From: a virus
Virus record (IMG/VR): IMGVR_UViG_3300006753_000040
Span: 1-29,354 of that record
Strand: one strand, 5' to 3'
DNA: 29,354 nucleotides
The translations under genes were made by a program, and so were the position numbers. Below the pieces are notes generated by a model. It was not told the DNA's origin. It was given only the letters and a program-made list of their open reading frames with translations, and made no database searches. How positions within the stretch are numbered: the stretch's first letter is position 1; the number at the start of each line of letters is the position of its first letter. Below are positions 16,067 to 22,430 of this stretch, one piece after another.

Positions 16067-17772
16067 AGATTTGCCAGATCATCCAGCCGTTGCGGCTTGG
16101 GAGTAGTCTCGTCCAGCGGCTGCCTTGGATCGACTATAGGCGCACCGCCGTTACGGCCCGGCAACGCGAGTTCCCCGGAAAGAACCTCATTGGATACCGC
16201 ATCCGCGTCCTCTTCGGTAAGTTCCTCCATGCCCTGGGCCGTTGCCTTAGCTGTGATCGCCAGAACGGCCTGGCTTCGGCGCACCAACTGCTTGTTCTGT
16301 CGCAGCCGCCGTTCGGTGATGTTGGACTCGCCCGTCTTGTGCCAGTAGGTCTCGTCGTCCATCAGGCCGCGATCCCACTCCTGGAGATAACTCTGCCGCC
16401 TGATCTCTTCCATCACCGGGTCGCTGACTGCGAACGTCACGTCGAACTCGTAGTCCCCGTCTATATCGGCCCGTCGAAGATGCTTCCCGTGAGCGCCGAT
16501 GCCTTCCTTCAGCGTGGGGAGTTTGTCCACCACACGGGCGATCCAGCCCGCCGCGACGGACGCCATGTGCTCTTCCTGCATGGAGGAGCCGATGAACTTC
16601 CTCCGCCCCATGTTATCCAATTGGGCCTGTTGTCCCACGGTCTCCACGCCAGGCTGTCGCACGCCGCCACGGGCGGTGGAGCCGACGCTACGCTCGATGT
16701 GGTCGGCCACCTCTGCCCCCTGCTGGAACATCCAGCGACTCACTTCCTGGACTTGCAGTTTCCAGTAGTCCAGCGGGTTGCCCTCCAGGACGCCTTCCTG
16801 GTCGAGGGCTTTGACGAAATCCTCACGGTCTCGTGACGTGCCAAAGGGGGAGTATGCCTGCTCAATGACCATCGTATGCTTGGCCGTGTCCCCCTGCGCC
16901 TGTATCCGCAGCGTATCCTTCAGAGGGTCGAGCAGACCGACGGCCATGTACTTCGGGTCGTGCTTCTCCATGTCGGGAGGTTCCATCCCGTACCCCGCAA
17001 ACGCATGGGTGAAGGGAATGAAGCCCCAGCTATTCTGCTGCTGGTACAGGAACGTCTCCGACCCCAACTCTCGCACCGTCAGCCAGCCGTTCAGCCCCGT
17101 CCAGTGTCGAACGATCTTGACTATCTCCCACGGTTTGCGGTTCTTCATGTCGAACTCGCCGACGTGCTTGAGACGGCTCTTGCTCTTGATCAGCGCGGCC
17201 ACATCCTGGGCCGACATCTCTACGATCTTGATGGCAGCGTTGGGAACCTTCTCCAGGGGGTCAAGTAGCACATGGCCGGGGTTGGTTGCTTCCAGCCGCA
17301 CGGGGTTCCAGTAAGCGGGGCGACCGCGTTGGCTGCGCATGTTCGGGGCCAGTCCGACCAGGTCCATCTCGACGATGCCGTAGCCGAAGGCGTTCAGGTG
17401 CTTGCCCAGCAGTCGCCACGGGTTGACCATCGCGTGCATGGCGGCGTCCATCATAATGGCCTTCATCGCCACTTCAGAGCGGTCTGCCGCCGTCACCAGG
17501 TCGTCTATGTCGCGGTTGCGCGGCTCCCTGTGAACAGTTGGGACCAGCGCCTGGTACTGGTCGGCAGTATGGTCGATGATCGTCCGTGCTGTCGGCGGCC
17601 GGTAGCTCCCGCGTCGGGCCGCCTGGACATCCGTCCTCCAAACATCGAACTCCAGGTCGTAGAAGTCAAAGGTGTCTTTCCACTTGGCGCGGGAGGCCCG
17701 CCACAGGTCCGTCAGGTAGACCTGGTGGTCGTTCAGGAACTTCAGGTCAGGCTTTTCGTTGAAATCAGGCAT
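16063..17772 (-). CDS. Portal protein
   Basis: This 569-residue protein lies next to the terminase block and has the composition of a podovirus- or siphovirus-type portal. The N-terminal part has a Trp/Asp-rich start (FLNDHQVYLTDLWRASRAKW). A stretch at about 105-190 contains DAAMHAMVNPWRLLGKHLNA and GYGIVEMDLVGLAP, the usual place of the wing and stem approach. The C-terminus has a helical, charged region ending in a Pro-rich tail (PLDETTPKPQRLDDLANL). A portal forms the dodecameric ring at one capsid vertex through which DNA enters and leaves. GGAGG lies 8 bases before the ATG. The start overlaps the end of the zinc-finger/HhH gene by 8 bases. Call by size, order and overall likeness, no single diagnostic motif. 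Confidence 0.8.
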   Translation of the reverse strand: MPDFNEKPDLKFLNDHQVYLTDLWRASRAKWKDTFDFYDLEFDVWRTDVQAARRGSYRPPTARTIIDHTADQYQALVPTVHREPRNRDIDDLVTAADRSEVAMKAIMMDAAMHAMVNPWRLLGKHLNAFGYGIVEMDLVGLAPNMRSQRGRPAYWNPVRLEATNPGHVLLDPLEKVPNAAIKIVEMSAQDVAALIKSKSRLKHVGEFDMKNRKPWEIVKIVRHWTGLNGWLTVRELGSETFLYQQQNSWGFIPFTHAFAGYGMEPPDMEKHDPKYMAVGLLDPLKDTLRIQAQGDTAKHTMVIEQAYSPFGTSRDREDFVKALDQEGVLEGNPLDYWKLQVQEVSRWMFQQGAEVADHIERSVGSTARGGVRQPGVETVGQQAQLDNMGRRKFIGSSMQEEHMASVAAGWIARVVDKLPTLKEGIGAHGKHLRRADIDGDYEFDVTFAVSDPVMEEIRRQSYLQEWDRGLMDDETYWHKTGESNITERRLRQNKQLVRRSQAVLAITAKATAQGMEELTEEDADAVSNEVLSGELALPGRNGGAPIVDPRQPLDETTPKPQRLDDLANL

Positions 17773-18328
17773 CTGCCGTCACCTCCTCTAGGCCGTCCAC
17801 CCACGCCTTCATGCCGATAGCGAGGTTGTCCAGCGTCCACTCCTGTCCGTCCTTACTAGACCACACCGTGCCCTCCAGGCCCTTCTCGCTCCAGGTGGTT
17901 GCGAAACTGGCATTCCCGCTGAAGCGCTCAGAGAAGTAATCGTGTATGCGCAAACGCACATGTCTGAGACACGCCGGCCCCAAGCCTCGCACCCTCAGCA
18001 ATTGAGTATCAGGAGCTGCGTCTACCGCCTCTATGGTCTGGAACCCTCCGCGTATAAGTGCATAAACACCTTGGTTGATATGCCTATCCCCTTTAACGAG
18101 CAGGTGCCGCAGATCAGGGGAGACAGAACGGGTGATAATCCTTCTGGCTTCGCCAGCACTGGACAGCCACTCAGCAAGACGGTGGTCCTTAACGTGCTCT
18201 CTGAATCCGTACTCATGTGTAAAGCCTCTCGACACTTCCCCTACAAGAGGGCAGAGAGGGCAGTACCAGGCGTCGCCAACCTTCCACAGGTCCAGGGGGT
18301 CTACCATGCTAGGATGCAGCGTTTCCAT
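17765..18328 (-). CDS. C2H2 finger plus helix-hairpin-helix protein (187 aa)
   Basis: Residues 23-49 form CPLC, 18 residues, then HVKDH, a C2H2-type zinc site (C23, C26, H45, H49). Residues about 84-130, from NQGVYALIRGGFQTIEAVD to LLRVRGLGPACLRHVRLRI, resemble a helix-hairpin-helix unit and especially the RNA polymerase alpha C-terminal domain pattern (NxxxxxLxRxGxxTIxxL, then LLxxRGxGxxxLxxI). Such domains bind DNA or contact transcription factors. The gene is wedged between TerL (one-base overlap, TAATG) and portal (8-base overlap), where such a protein is unexpected. It could help DNA packaging, act as a DNA-binding virion protein or regulate late transcription. Domain calls are by pattern only; the alpha-CTD likeness is my inference. 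Confidence 0.75.
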   Translation of the reverse strand: METLHPSMVDPLDLWKVGDAWYCPLCPLVGEVSRGFTHEYGFREHVKDHRLAEWLSSAGEARRIITRSVSPDLRHLLVKGDRHINQGVYALIRGGFQTIEAVDAAPDTQLLRVRGLGPACLRHVRLRIHDYFSERFSGNASFATTWSEKGLEGTVWSSKDGQEWTLDNLAIGMKAWVDGLEEVTADA

Positions 18329-19815
18329 TAGAACCTGCTCCCTACTGAGATCGTCTTGCCGCCCTGGGCATACGCCTGGCCTTCCATCTGTAGCGCAATG
18401 GCGCAGGCGGTCGGATAGTCGTCGTGAGCGCCCTGTTTGGCCTCTGGCCTGCCCCTTTGCTTGGGGTTCAGCATCACGGTCACGAACTGCCGGAGTCCGT
18501 CTGCATTATAGACGACGATCTTGCCGCTATTGACCTGGGTGCGTAGTTCGCCCCACATCACCATACGCGACTTGTTGTCCGTGTGCCATCCGTTCTTCCG
18601 CTCTTTCAGGGTGGTCTCGCCGTACAGGTGGTTGTACCGTACCGCCTCCGCCACCTTTAAGACGGTAATGCCCCAGTCGTTGTCCTCAATCCCCCAGATC
18701 GGGTCGCGGTACAGGCGCAGCATCTTGATGCTCTGCTCCGCGAAGTCGTCCACTTCCATCTCGTTGGACATCACGTCGGCCACTACTGCACCGCTGCCCA
18801 GGTCCATTACCACAGTGACGCTGAAATCACCCCTAACACCGTGCGCGGTGTCAGTTCCAGCCGAGTACCGCCGCCCCAACTGGTACTTCGCGTAGATGTT
18901 CATATTCCCGTCACGGACGATGGGCTGACGGGTGTGTTGTTTCATGGTCTCCAGGATTTCCAGGTCGAAGTGGGCTGACCCCTGTGATGGGGCCAGGGCT
19001 TCTTCCGCCGTTGCAGGGTACTCCTTCAGCATATACAGGTCGGGGCTGAGTTTTTCCGTCTCCGGCACCGCACGTTTGGTACGGTCGTACCACGCTTCGT
19101 CGCGTCCTGGGCGAGATTGCCAACCGAAGAACAGGGCCCTCCAGCCGTTCTGCGGGGCACTCATATAAATCCTTTGGAAGACGGAGTCCACACGGGTGGG
19201 GCTGACGGTGGAGAGCAGGACAATCTGGCCGCCGGTGGAGTCGACGGACCCTGACAGGGCCAGGAAGTTCATGTCCAGGTATTCGTGGGAATCGGCCTCG
19301 TCCATCAGGACATAGGTAAAGTCGTAACCACGACCCGCATCTTCGGTAGACGGGAATACGATGACCTGGGACTTCACGCCCTGGCCGAAGTCGATCACCA
19401 TTTCCAACTGGGAGTCGATCTCCAGGGGTCGTTGCCAGTGGGCGGGGAGGTTGGCGTAGACGAACTTCACCTTGGCCTTCAGCGCCTTGGCTTCGGTCTC
19501 GCCCTTAGAGAAGAACCCGATGAGAGAGCCGGGGTGGAACAGTAGCAGCCATGCTCCGCGAGCGCCGCCCATGAGCCAGGAGCCGCCGACCTGTCGAGCT
19601 TTGAGTTCGGCGATCTTCTTCTCGGTATCCAGCGCCTCTGCCATCTCCATGACGTGGTCCCACTTCTCTAGCGGGACGACACCGCCCTGGATGCCCATAA
19701 GGGGTTGGGGGCGTTCCAGTATCTTGACGAAGTTCAGGAAGTATTCGAACGACTGCGACGCCAGCACGTAGTCCATATCGTCGGCGGAGGCGGTGTTGGG
19801 CTTCGTCTCGACCAT
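18328..19815 (-). CDS. terL: Terminase large subunit (packaging ATPase and nuclease)
   Basis: I choose the ATG at 19813-19815 (495 aa), preceded by GGGAG. The frame is open to 19887, but the extra codons run into a terminator and are unlikely to be used. The ATPase part has an adenine-contact/Walker A-like stretch KARQVGGSW (residues 72-80, lacking the classic GKS lysine, as in many TerLs), Walker B VLMDEAD (169-175) and a coupling motif LLSTVSPT (200-207). The C-terminal RNase H-like nuclease shows acidic residues at D322 (SAGTDTAHG), D378/D380 (GIEDND) and D465/D466 (AHDDYPTA). The enzyme cuts concatemeric DNA and pumps it into the procapsid through the portal. It opens the long leftward late unit. 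Confidence 0.93.
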   Translation of the reverse strand: MVETKPNTASADDMDYVLASQSFEYFLNFVKILERPQPLMGIQGGVVPLEKWDHVMEMAEALDTEKKIAELKARQVGGSWLMGGARGAWLLLFHPGSLIGFFSKGETEAKALKAKVKFVYANLPAHWQRPLEIDSQLEMVIDFGQGVKSQVIVFPSTEDAGRGYDFTYVLMDEADSHEYLDMNFLALSGSVDSTGGQIVLLSTVSPTRVDSVFQRIYMSAPQNGWRALFFGWQSRPGRDEAWYDRTKRAVPETEKLSPDLYMLKEYPATAEEALAPSQGSAHFDLEILETMKQHTRQPIVRDGNMNIYAKYQLGRRYSAGTDTAHGVRGDFSVTVVMDLGSGAVVADVMSNEMEVDDFAEQSIKMLRLYRDPIWGIEDNDWGITVLKVAEAVRYNHLYGETTLKERKNGWHTDNKSRMVMWGELRTQVNSGKIVVYNADGLRQFVTVMLNPKQRGRPEAKQGAHDDYPTACAIALQMEGQAYAQGGKTISVGSRF

Positions 19816-19836
19816 AGATGCAGTACTCCCAAGGCG

Positions 19837-19846
19837 ATTGTAACAT
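19837..19846 (-). promoter_or_regulatory. Extended -10 promoter for the TerL unit
   Basis: On the minus strand ATGTTACAAT (TGn followed by TACAAT) continues as CGCC and lies about 22 bases before the TerL ATG, downstream of a terminator. No good -35 is seen at the right distance, which extended -10 promoters can lack. The same stretch, ATG-A/T-TACAATCGCC, occurs in the rightward promoter at 26281-26294, supporting a real, shared promoter element. Confidence 0.5.
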
Positions 19847-19876
19847 GCCGTGTAAAGAGAGAGGGGCAAATATAGC

Positions 19877-19912
19877 ACACAAAACAAGAGAGGCCCTGTC
19901 GGACCTCTCTCG
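19877..19912 (-). terminator. Rho-independent terminator upstream of TerL
   Basis: On the minus strand GAGAGG (19904-19909) pairs with CCTCTC (19888-19893) around a 10-base loop; the stem may extend. It is followed by TTGTTTTGTG, a T-rich tail. It ends the small regulatory unit (HTH, zinc ribbon, membrane protein, HTH) before the TerL promoter. A separate small palindrome, GCACGG-TTC-CCGTGC, stands at 19949-19963 in the same 130-base gap. Confidence 0.7.
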
Positions 19913-20018
19913 TCGTAGTTGGGGCGCTAATCTGCGTGCCTAAACGCCGCACGGTTCCCGTGCAGAACGACACCTTTCGTGGCCCCAGTGCACGTGGGCA
20001 GGATATCACATCTGCTGA

Positions 20019-20213
20019 TTATCTTTTGAGAATCTGCCGTCCATAAAGCTGGTCCAGCGCATCGCTGGGGATTAGGATTTTGCCGCCCAACTTTATGGAC
20101 GGCAACTGGCCCTCCCGAACCGCGTCATAGATCAGATTCTTGCCAAGCTGCTTCCGGTAACGCTCCTTGAACTGCGTTACCGTCAGCCATTCCCGTTCGG
20201 TCACCATCGTCAT
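20019..20213 (-). CDS. Helix-turn-helix protein, excisionase-like (64 aa)
   Basis: The sequence LTVTQFKERYRKQLGKNLIY followed by DAVREGQLPSIKLGGKILIP and SDALDQL matches the HTH_17 / excisionase-type winged-helix pattern (helix, turn, recognition helix, then a strand pair with GG and a final helix). Such proteins bind DNA as small repressors or recombination directionality factors. AAAGGAG stands before the ATG. No integrase is in the window, so a regulatory role is as likely as excision. It is the last gene of a four-gene unit bounded by a promoter and a terminator. Confidence 0.8.
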   Translation of the reverse strand: MTMVTEREWLTVTQFKERYRKQLGKNLIYDAVREGQLPSIKLGGKILIPSDALDQLYGRQILKR

Positions 20214-20215
20214 GA

Positions 20216-20581
20216 TCAGGCTCTCCTTTCAGGATTTGACGGCATAGCGGGCGTAAACTCGCGGGCGAGGCCACTCATATCGTGGCCCAGGATGTGCTCC
20301 ACCACAGACTCAGGTGTGTCTACGGGATCGTTGCGGTGCACGAACGCGTTATTCAGTTTCCAGACGATAACCGCTCCCGTCACAACTACCCCGAACAGCG
20401 TAGCGCCTTCCCATGCTTCCGCAGACACCCCAAACAAGTCCTGGAAATCTGACGGAATCAATGCCAACAGGAACGCTAGAAGCACACCCATCCAAGGCAG
20501 CGCGTCACCATACTCTGGACGCCCCTTCTGGCGTAGGAACTGGTCGAATATTAGTTGAAGCCGGTATCTGTTGAGGGACAC
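20216..20581 (-). CDS. Two-helix membrane protein (121 aa)
   Basis: The start codon is GTG (minus strand, 20579-20581) with AAGGAG 9 bases upstream. The protein has two hydrophobic segments, about residues 29-44 (PWMGVLLAFLLALIPS) and 59-76 (ATLFGVVVTGAVIVWKL), and a charged, cytoplasm-like C-terminus. Small membrane proteins in phages can be holins, superinfection-exclusion factors or membrane anchors; two helices of this length would also fit a holin-like role, but no endolysin is nearby in the window. It sits two bases from the following HTH gene and shares its unit. Function open. Confidence 0.7.
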   Translation of the reverse strand: MSLNRYRLQLIFDQFLRQKGRPEYGDALPWMGVLLAFLLALIPSDFQDLFGVSAEAWEGATLFGVVVTGAVIVWKLNNAFVHRNDPVDTPESVVEHILGHDMSGLAREFTPAMPSNPERRA

Positions 20582-20617
20582 TTCACACGCTCCTTAGAAC
20601 AAGATGACGGCAGGATT

Positions 20618-20797
20618 TCACATCCGAAACGTGAACGCCGACGGCACCAATACCTGACCCGACGCCCCACACTCCTCACACCTCTTCTCCAATAACCCCC
20701 GCACTGCCCCAGTCCTCGTTTCCTCAAACTCCCTGAAAGACAACCGCAACTCCGCCTTACGCTCACACCCGCTGCACTTCACCACGTACCTCGGCAT
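20618..20797 (-). CDS. FmdB-like zinc ribbon (59 aa)
   Basis: I choose the ATG at 20795-20797 (MPRYVVKCSGCERKAELRLS), preceded by GGGAGG; a longer frame to 20851 overlaps the preceding gene and has no such site. C8/C11 and C40/C43 give a C4 zinc ribbon, and the MPxYxxxCxxC start is that of the FmdB regulatory-protein family. The ending (SGQVLVPSAFTFRM) is short and beta-like. A small nucleic-acid binding or regulatory protein is likely; the exact role is unknown. Confidence 0.7.
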   Translation of the reverse strand: MPRYVVKCSGCERKAELRLSFREFEETRTGAVRGLLEKRCEECGASGQVLVPSAFTFRM

Positions 20798-20801
20798 TAC
20801 C

Positions 20802-20984
20802 CTACCTCCCCTTGGAGTCCGTAGGCCGCAACCACGCCTCAACATCCTCACGCAGAACCCTCATGTGCCCCCCAGGCGTTCGCCACGCCCGCAATTTCCC
20901 TTTCCCTATAAAACGCCGCACCGTCTCCACCCTATACCGCAAATACTCCGCCACTTCCCTTACCAGCATATATTCCCTTTCCAC
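20802..20984 (-). CDS. MerR/excisionase-type helix-turn-helix protein (60 aa)
   Basis: The start is GTG at 20982-20984 with GGAGG 7 bases before it. The sequence YMLVREVAEYLRYRVETVRR, FIGKGKLRAWRTPGGHMRVL and REDVEAWL is a clear HTH_17 winged helix: a first helix, the recognition helix VETVRRFIGKG, a wing with PGGHMRV and a last helix. It is the first gene after the promoter at 21018-21046, whose start region carries a 9-bp-arm palindrome. A self-regulating repressor or an excisionase is the natural inference. Confidence 0.85.
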   Translation of the reverse strand: MEREYMLVREVAEYLRYRVETVRRFIGKGKLRAWRTPGGHMRVLREDVEAWLRPTDSKGR

Positions 20985-20996
20985 CGAAACACCTCC

Positions 20997-21019
20997 ATTC
21001 GCATGCTTTCCATGCGAAT
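20997..21019. promoter_or_regulatory. Operator-like palindrome at the leftward promoter
   Basis: ATTCGCATG (20997-21005) and CATGCGAAT (21011-21019) form a perfect 9-bp inverted repeat with a 5-base spacer. It overlaps the -10 box by two bases and covers the expected transcription start. A dimeric repressor bound here would shut the promoter; the adjacent HTH protein is a candidate. Confidence 0.65.
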
Positions 21020-21046
21020 CCTATCATCCCCCAAGGACAACGTCAA
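21018..21046 (-). promoter_or_regulatory. Promoter of the small regulatory unit
   Basis: On the minus strand TTGACG (21041-21046), a 17-base spacer and TAGGAT (21018-21023) preceded by TGA (extended -10). Five of six -35 bases match consensus. It points at the HTH gene that starts at 20984. Confidence 0.55.
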
Positions 21047-21091
21047 CCTTTGAAGTCTGGATGGCACAGTGAATTCAGTGGACGCATGGGG

Positions 21092-21157
21092 TACGAATGT
21101 TACGAATGTTACGAAGTTTAGACCGTCAAAGTTCGTTAAGTTCGTTAAGTTCGTAGT
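21092..21157. repeat. Inverted array of 9-bp units (set A)
   Basis: The left arm is TACGAATGT, TACGAATGT, TACGAAGTT (21092-21118), three head-to-tail 9-bp units. After a 12-base spacer the right arm is GTTCGTTAA, GTTCGTTAA, GTTCGTAGT (21131-21157), also 9-bp units and roughly the reverse complement. The arms can fold with blocks of five to seven pairs broken by regular mismatches. It lies in non-coding DNA between the leftward regulatory unit and TerS. It could be a replication origin, a partition-like site or a binding site for a cooperative regulator. Confidence 0.8.
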
Positions 21158-21232
21158 GGCTGCGGGGGGCACAGCATTCTGGGGCGTGGGCCTCCGGCGA
21201 GCACGGCTTACCGGCTGGAGCGGGGCAGCTAT

Positions 21233-21307
21233 GAAACCCCCGAAACCCCCGTAACCACCAGCACCACGACCCGAGGGACAGGGGTTTACGGGGTTTCGGG
21301 GGTTTCC
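21233..21307. repeat. Inverted array of 9-bp units (set B)
   Basis: The left arm is GAAACCCCC, GAAACCCCC, GTAACCACC (21233-21259). The right arm is GGGGTTTAC, GGGGTTTCG, GGGGTTTCC (21281-21307). The outer 17 bases of the two arms are exact complements (GAAACCCCCGAAACCCC with its reverse complement). No T-run follows, so it is not a standard terminator. It repeats the plan of set A (three 9-bp units, spacer, three units inverted) with a different sequence, 75 bases further on. Confidence 0.8.
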
Positions 21308-21566
21308 TCTGTGGACCGATTTTCTCTTGGACGGCAGAACGCGGGGCGATGGGCAACCTTGCCCTGTAGCTCAACACAGACCCAATTCGTTTCCCACCTA
21401 CACCCAGATTAACGGACTCCGTTAACACAGACCGACGACTGAGTGACCCATACCCCCCTCCCCTACCGCGCGGGACTCCGGCCCCGTTCACTCTCCGGCC
21501 GCACCCAGTTTGGGACTCCGGCGTCCCCTACAAGGAACACGCGCGCTCCTTATACGTCGCTCAACC
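21308..21566. other. Non-coding stretch with palindrome and GGACTCCG repeats
   Basis: No convincing gene is found here. TTAACGGA-C-TCCGTTAA (21409-21425) is a perfect 8-bp-arm palindrome. Its core GGACTCCG recurs at 21473-21480 and 21513-21520 within GGGACTCCGG, and AACACAGACC occurs at two places (near 21373 and 21424). Open frames across this region are made of repeat and low-complexity sequence. It may extend the control or origin region. Confidence 0.5.
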
Positions 21567-22049
21567 CTAGTCTGCCGGCGTAGCGTCGACCGTAAGCGTC
21601 GCTTCCGGTAACGCAACTTGATTACGCATAGCCAGCAGTTCGTCGAAGGTGAACAGCCGTGCGAGCTCCTCACGGACCGCGTCCCGGTCGTGGTTGACGG
21701 TCACTGTACGTTTGTCTTGTAACAGGCCTGTCAGCCGTCCAAGTGTTACCACGCTTGCGTTCGCATTGCCGTATTCTTCGGCAGCCATAGCGGCGTGATA
21801 GACAGCGAGGGCGTAGCCTACCAATCGATCTTGATCTACGCTCGCACGCTCTTGTTTGGCTGCCAGTTGGCGTGTGATCACTTGGGAGACGTTAGGATTA
21901 GTAACCAACTTGTGGGCACCAACCCTAACGGCGGCATCGGAAGTGGTTGCATAACCGGCGTCGCGGTATGCCTTGGAGGCATTGTGTCCATTGGTTACGT
22001 ACGCATTGACGAAAGCGGCCTGTTTAGGCGTCAAGGGTTTTGTAGTCAT
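21567..22049 (-). CDS. terS: Terminase small subunit
   Basis: I start at the ATG at 22047-22049 (160 aa). The frame runs open to 22292, but the extra 81 residues look unstructured and overlap hairpins. The protein begins MTTKPLTPKQAAFVNAYVTN, then GHNASKAYRDAGYATTSDAA, the helix-turn-helix of the Terminase_2 (XtmA) family, followed by VRVGAHKLVTNPNVSQVITR and a helical oligomerisation region (about 75-115). TerS rings bind the packaging start site and feed DNA to TerL. No clear ribosome binding site precedes the ATG, so initiation may be weak or leaderless. It is unusual in being more than 1.7 kb upstream of terL, with a control region and a four-gene unit between. Confidence 0.85.
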   Translation of the reverse strand: MTTKPLTPKQAAFVNAYVTNGHNASKAYRDAGYATTSDAAVRVGAHKLVTNPNVSQVITRQLAAKQERASVDQDRLVGYALAVYHAAMAAEEYGNANASVVTLGRLTGLLQDKRTVTVNHDRDAVREELARLFTFDELLAMRNQVALPEATLTVDATPAD

Positions 22050-22115
22050 AGCGTCAAGTGTAGCACGTAAGGGGGCGTAGGTTGCGCGTCCCGTCCCCGA
22101 CCTTGATTTTGTATA

Positions 22116-22156
22116 CCGCTCCCAACTAGCGGTCGTGGCGATTAGTGGCGCCACGA
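22116..22156. promoter_or_regulatory. Two adjacent inverted repeats upstream of TerS
   Basis: ACCGCT-7 bases-AGCGGT lies at about 22116-22134. TCGTGGCG (22133-22140) pairs with CGCCACGA (22149-22156). The second also contains the self-complementary GTGGCGCCAC (22145-22154), so two foldings compete. They sit in the 5' region of terS on the minus strand and may be operators or a structured leader. Confidence 0.45.
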
Positions 22157-22280
22157 TTGTTGTCTGACTTTCGTCACTCACTCGACCGCACCACTGGCCG
22201 ATAGCGCCTGTCTCGTATCGAGTGGACACCGTGCACCGTATATCTGGCATGCCAGCCAAAACCATTCTACACCACCCCCC

Positions 22281-22339
22281 ATTAGAACACAATAGAACAA
22301 AACATCACCCCAAATCAGGTACGAATTAGAACATATGTT
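22281..22339. promoter_or_regulatory. Operator-like repeats before the rightward promoter
   Basis: ATTAGAACAC, AATAGAACAA (adjacent, 10-bp step, 22281-22300) and ATTAGAACAT (22325-22334) are near-identical. The last runs into the perfect palindrome AACATATGTT (22330-22339), which ends five bases before the -35 box. The stretch is AT-rich compared with its surroundings. This looks like a regulator-binding region for early transcription. The rest of 22050-22430 shows no gene. Confidence 0.5.
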
Positions 22340-22343
22340 GGTC

Positions 22344-22372
22344 TTGACAAGCGCTTATTAGCGTGCCATAAT
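22344..22372 (+). promoter_or_regulatory. Strong rightward early promoter
   Basis: Perfect TTGACA (22344-22349), a 17-base spacer and CATAAT (22367-22372, five of six). The spacer holds the inverted repeat CGCT-TATT-AGCG, a possible operator. It would drive the GP88 gene and the small genes after it. The leader contains ACAACAAGGC twice in tandem. Confidence 0.75.
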
Positions 22373-22430
22373 GTGTGCAACATCAAGACACAACAAGGCA
22401 CAACAAGGCACGTAAGTGATGGGAGAAATC

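Noticed and set aside
19816-19887. 24-residue N-terminal extension of TerL
   Set aside because: It would start inside the terminator tail, and a better ribosome site and promoter precede the ATG at 19815.
20960-21491. Short frames with peptides such as TNVTNVTKF, KFVKFVKF and NLTNLTNF
   Set aside because: These are translations of the 9-bp units in non-coding arrays, not proteins; none has a ribosome site.
22050-22292. 81-residue N-terminal extension of TerS
   Set aside because: It is open but unstructured, overlaps inverted repeats, and the TerS family pattern starts at the ATG at 22047-22049.
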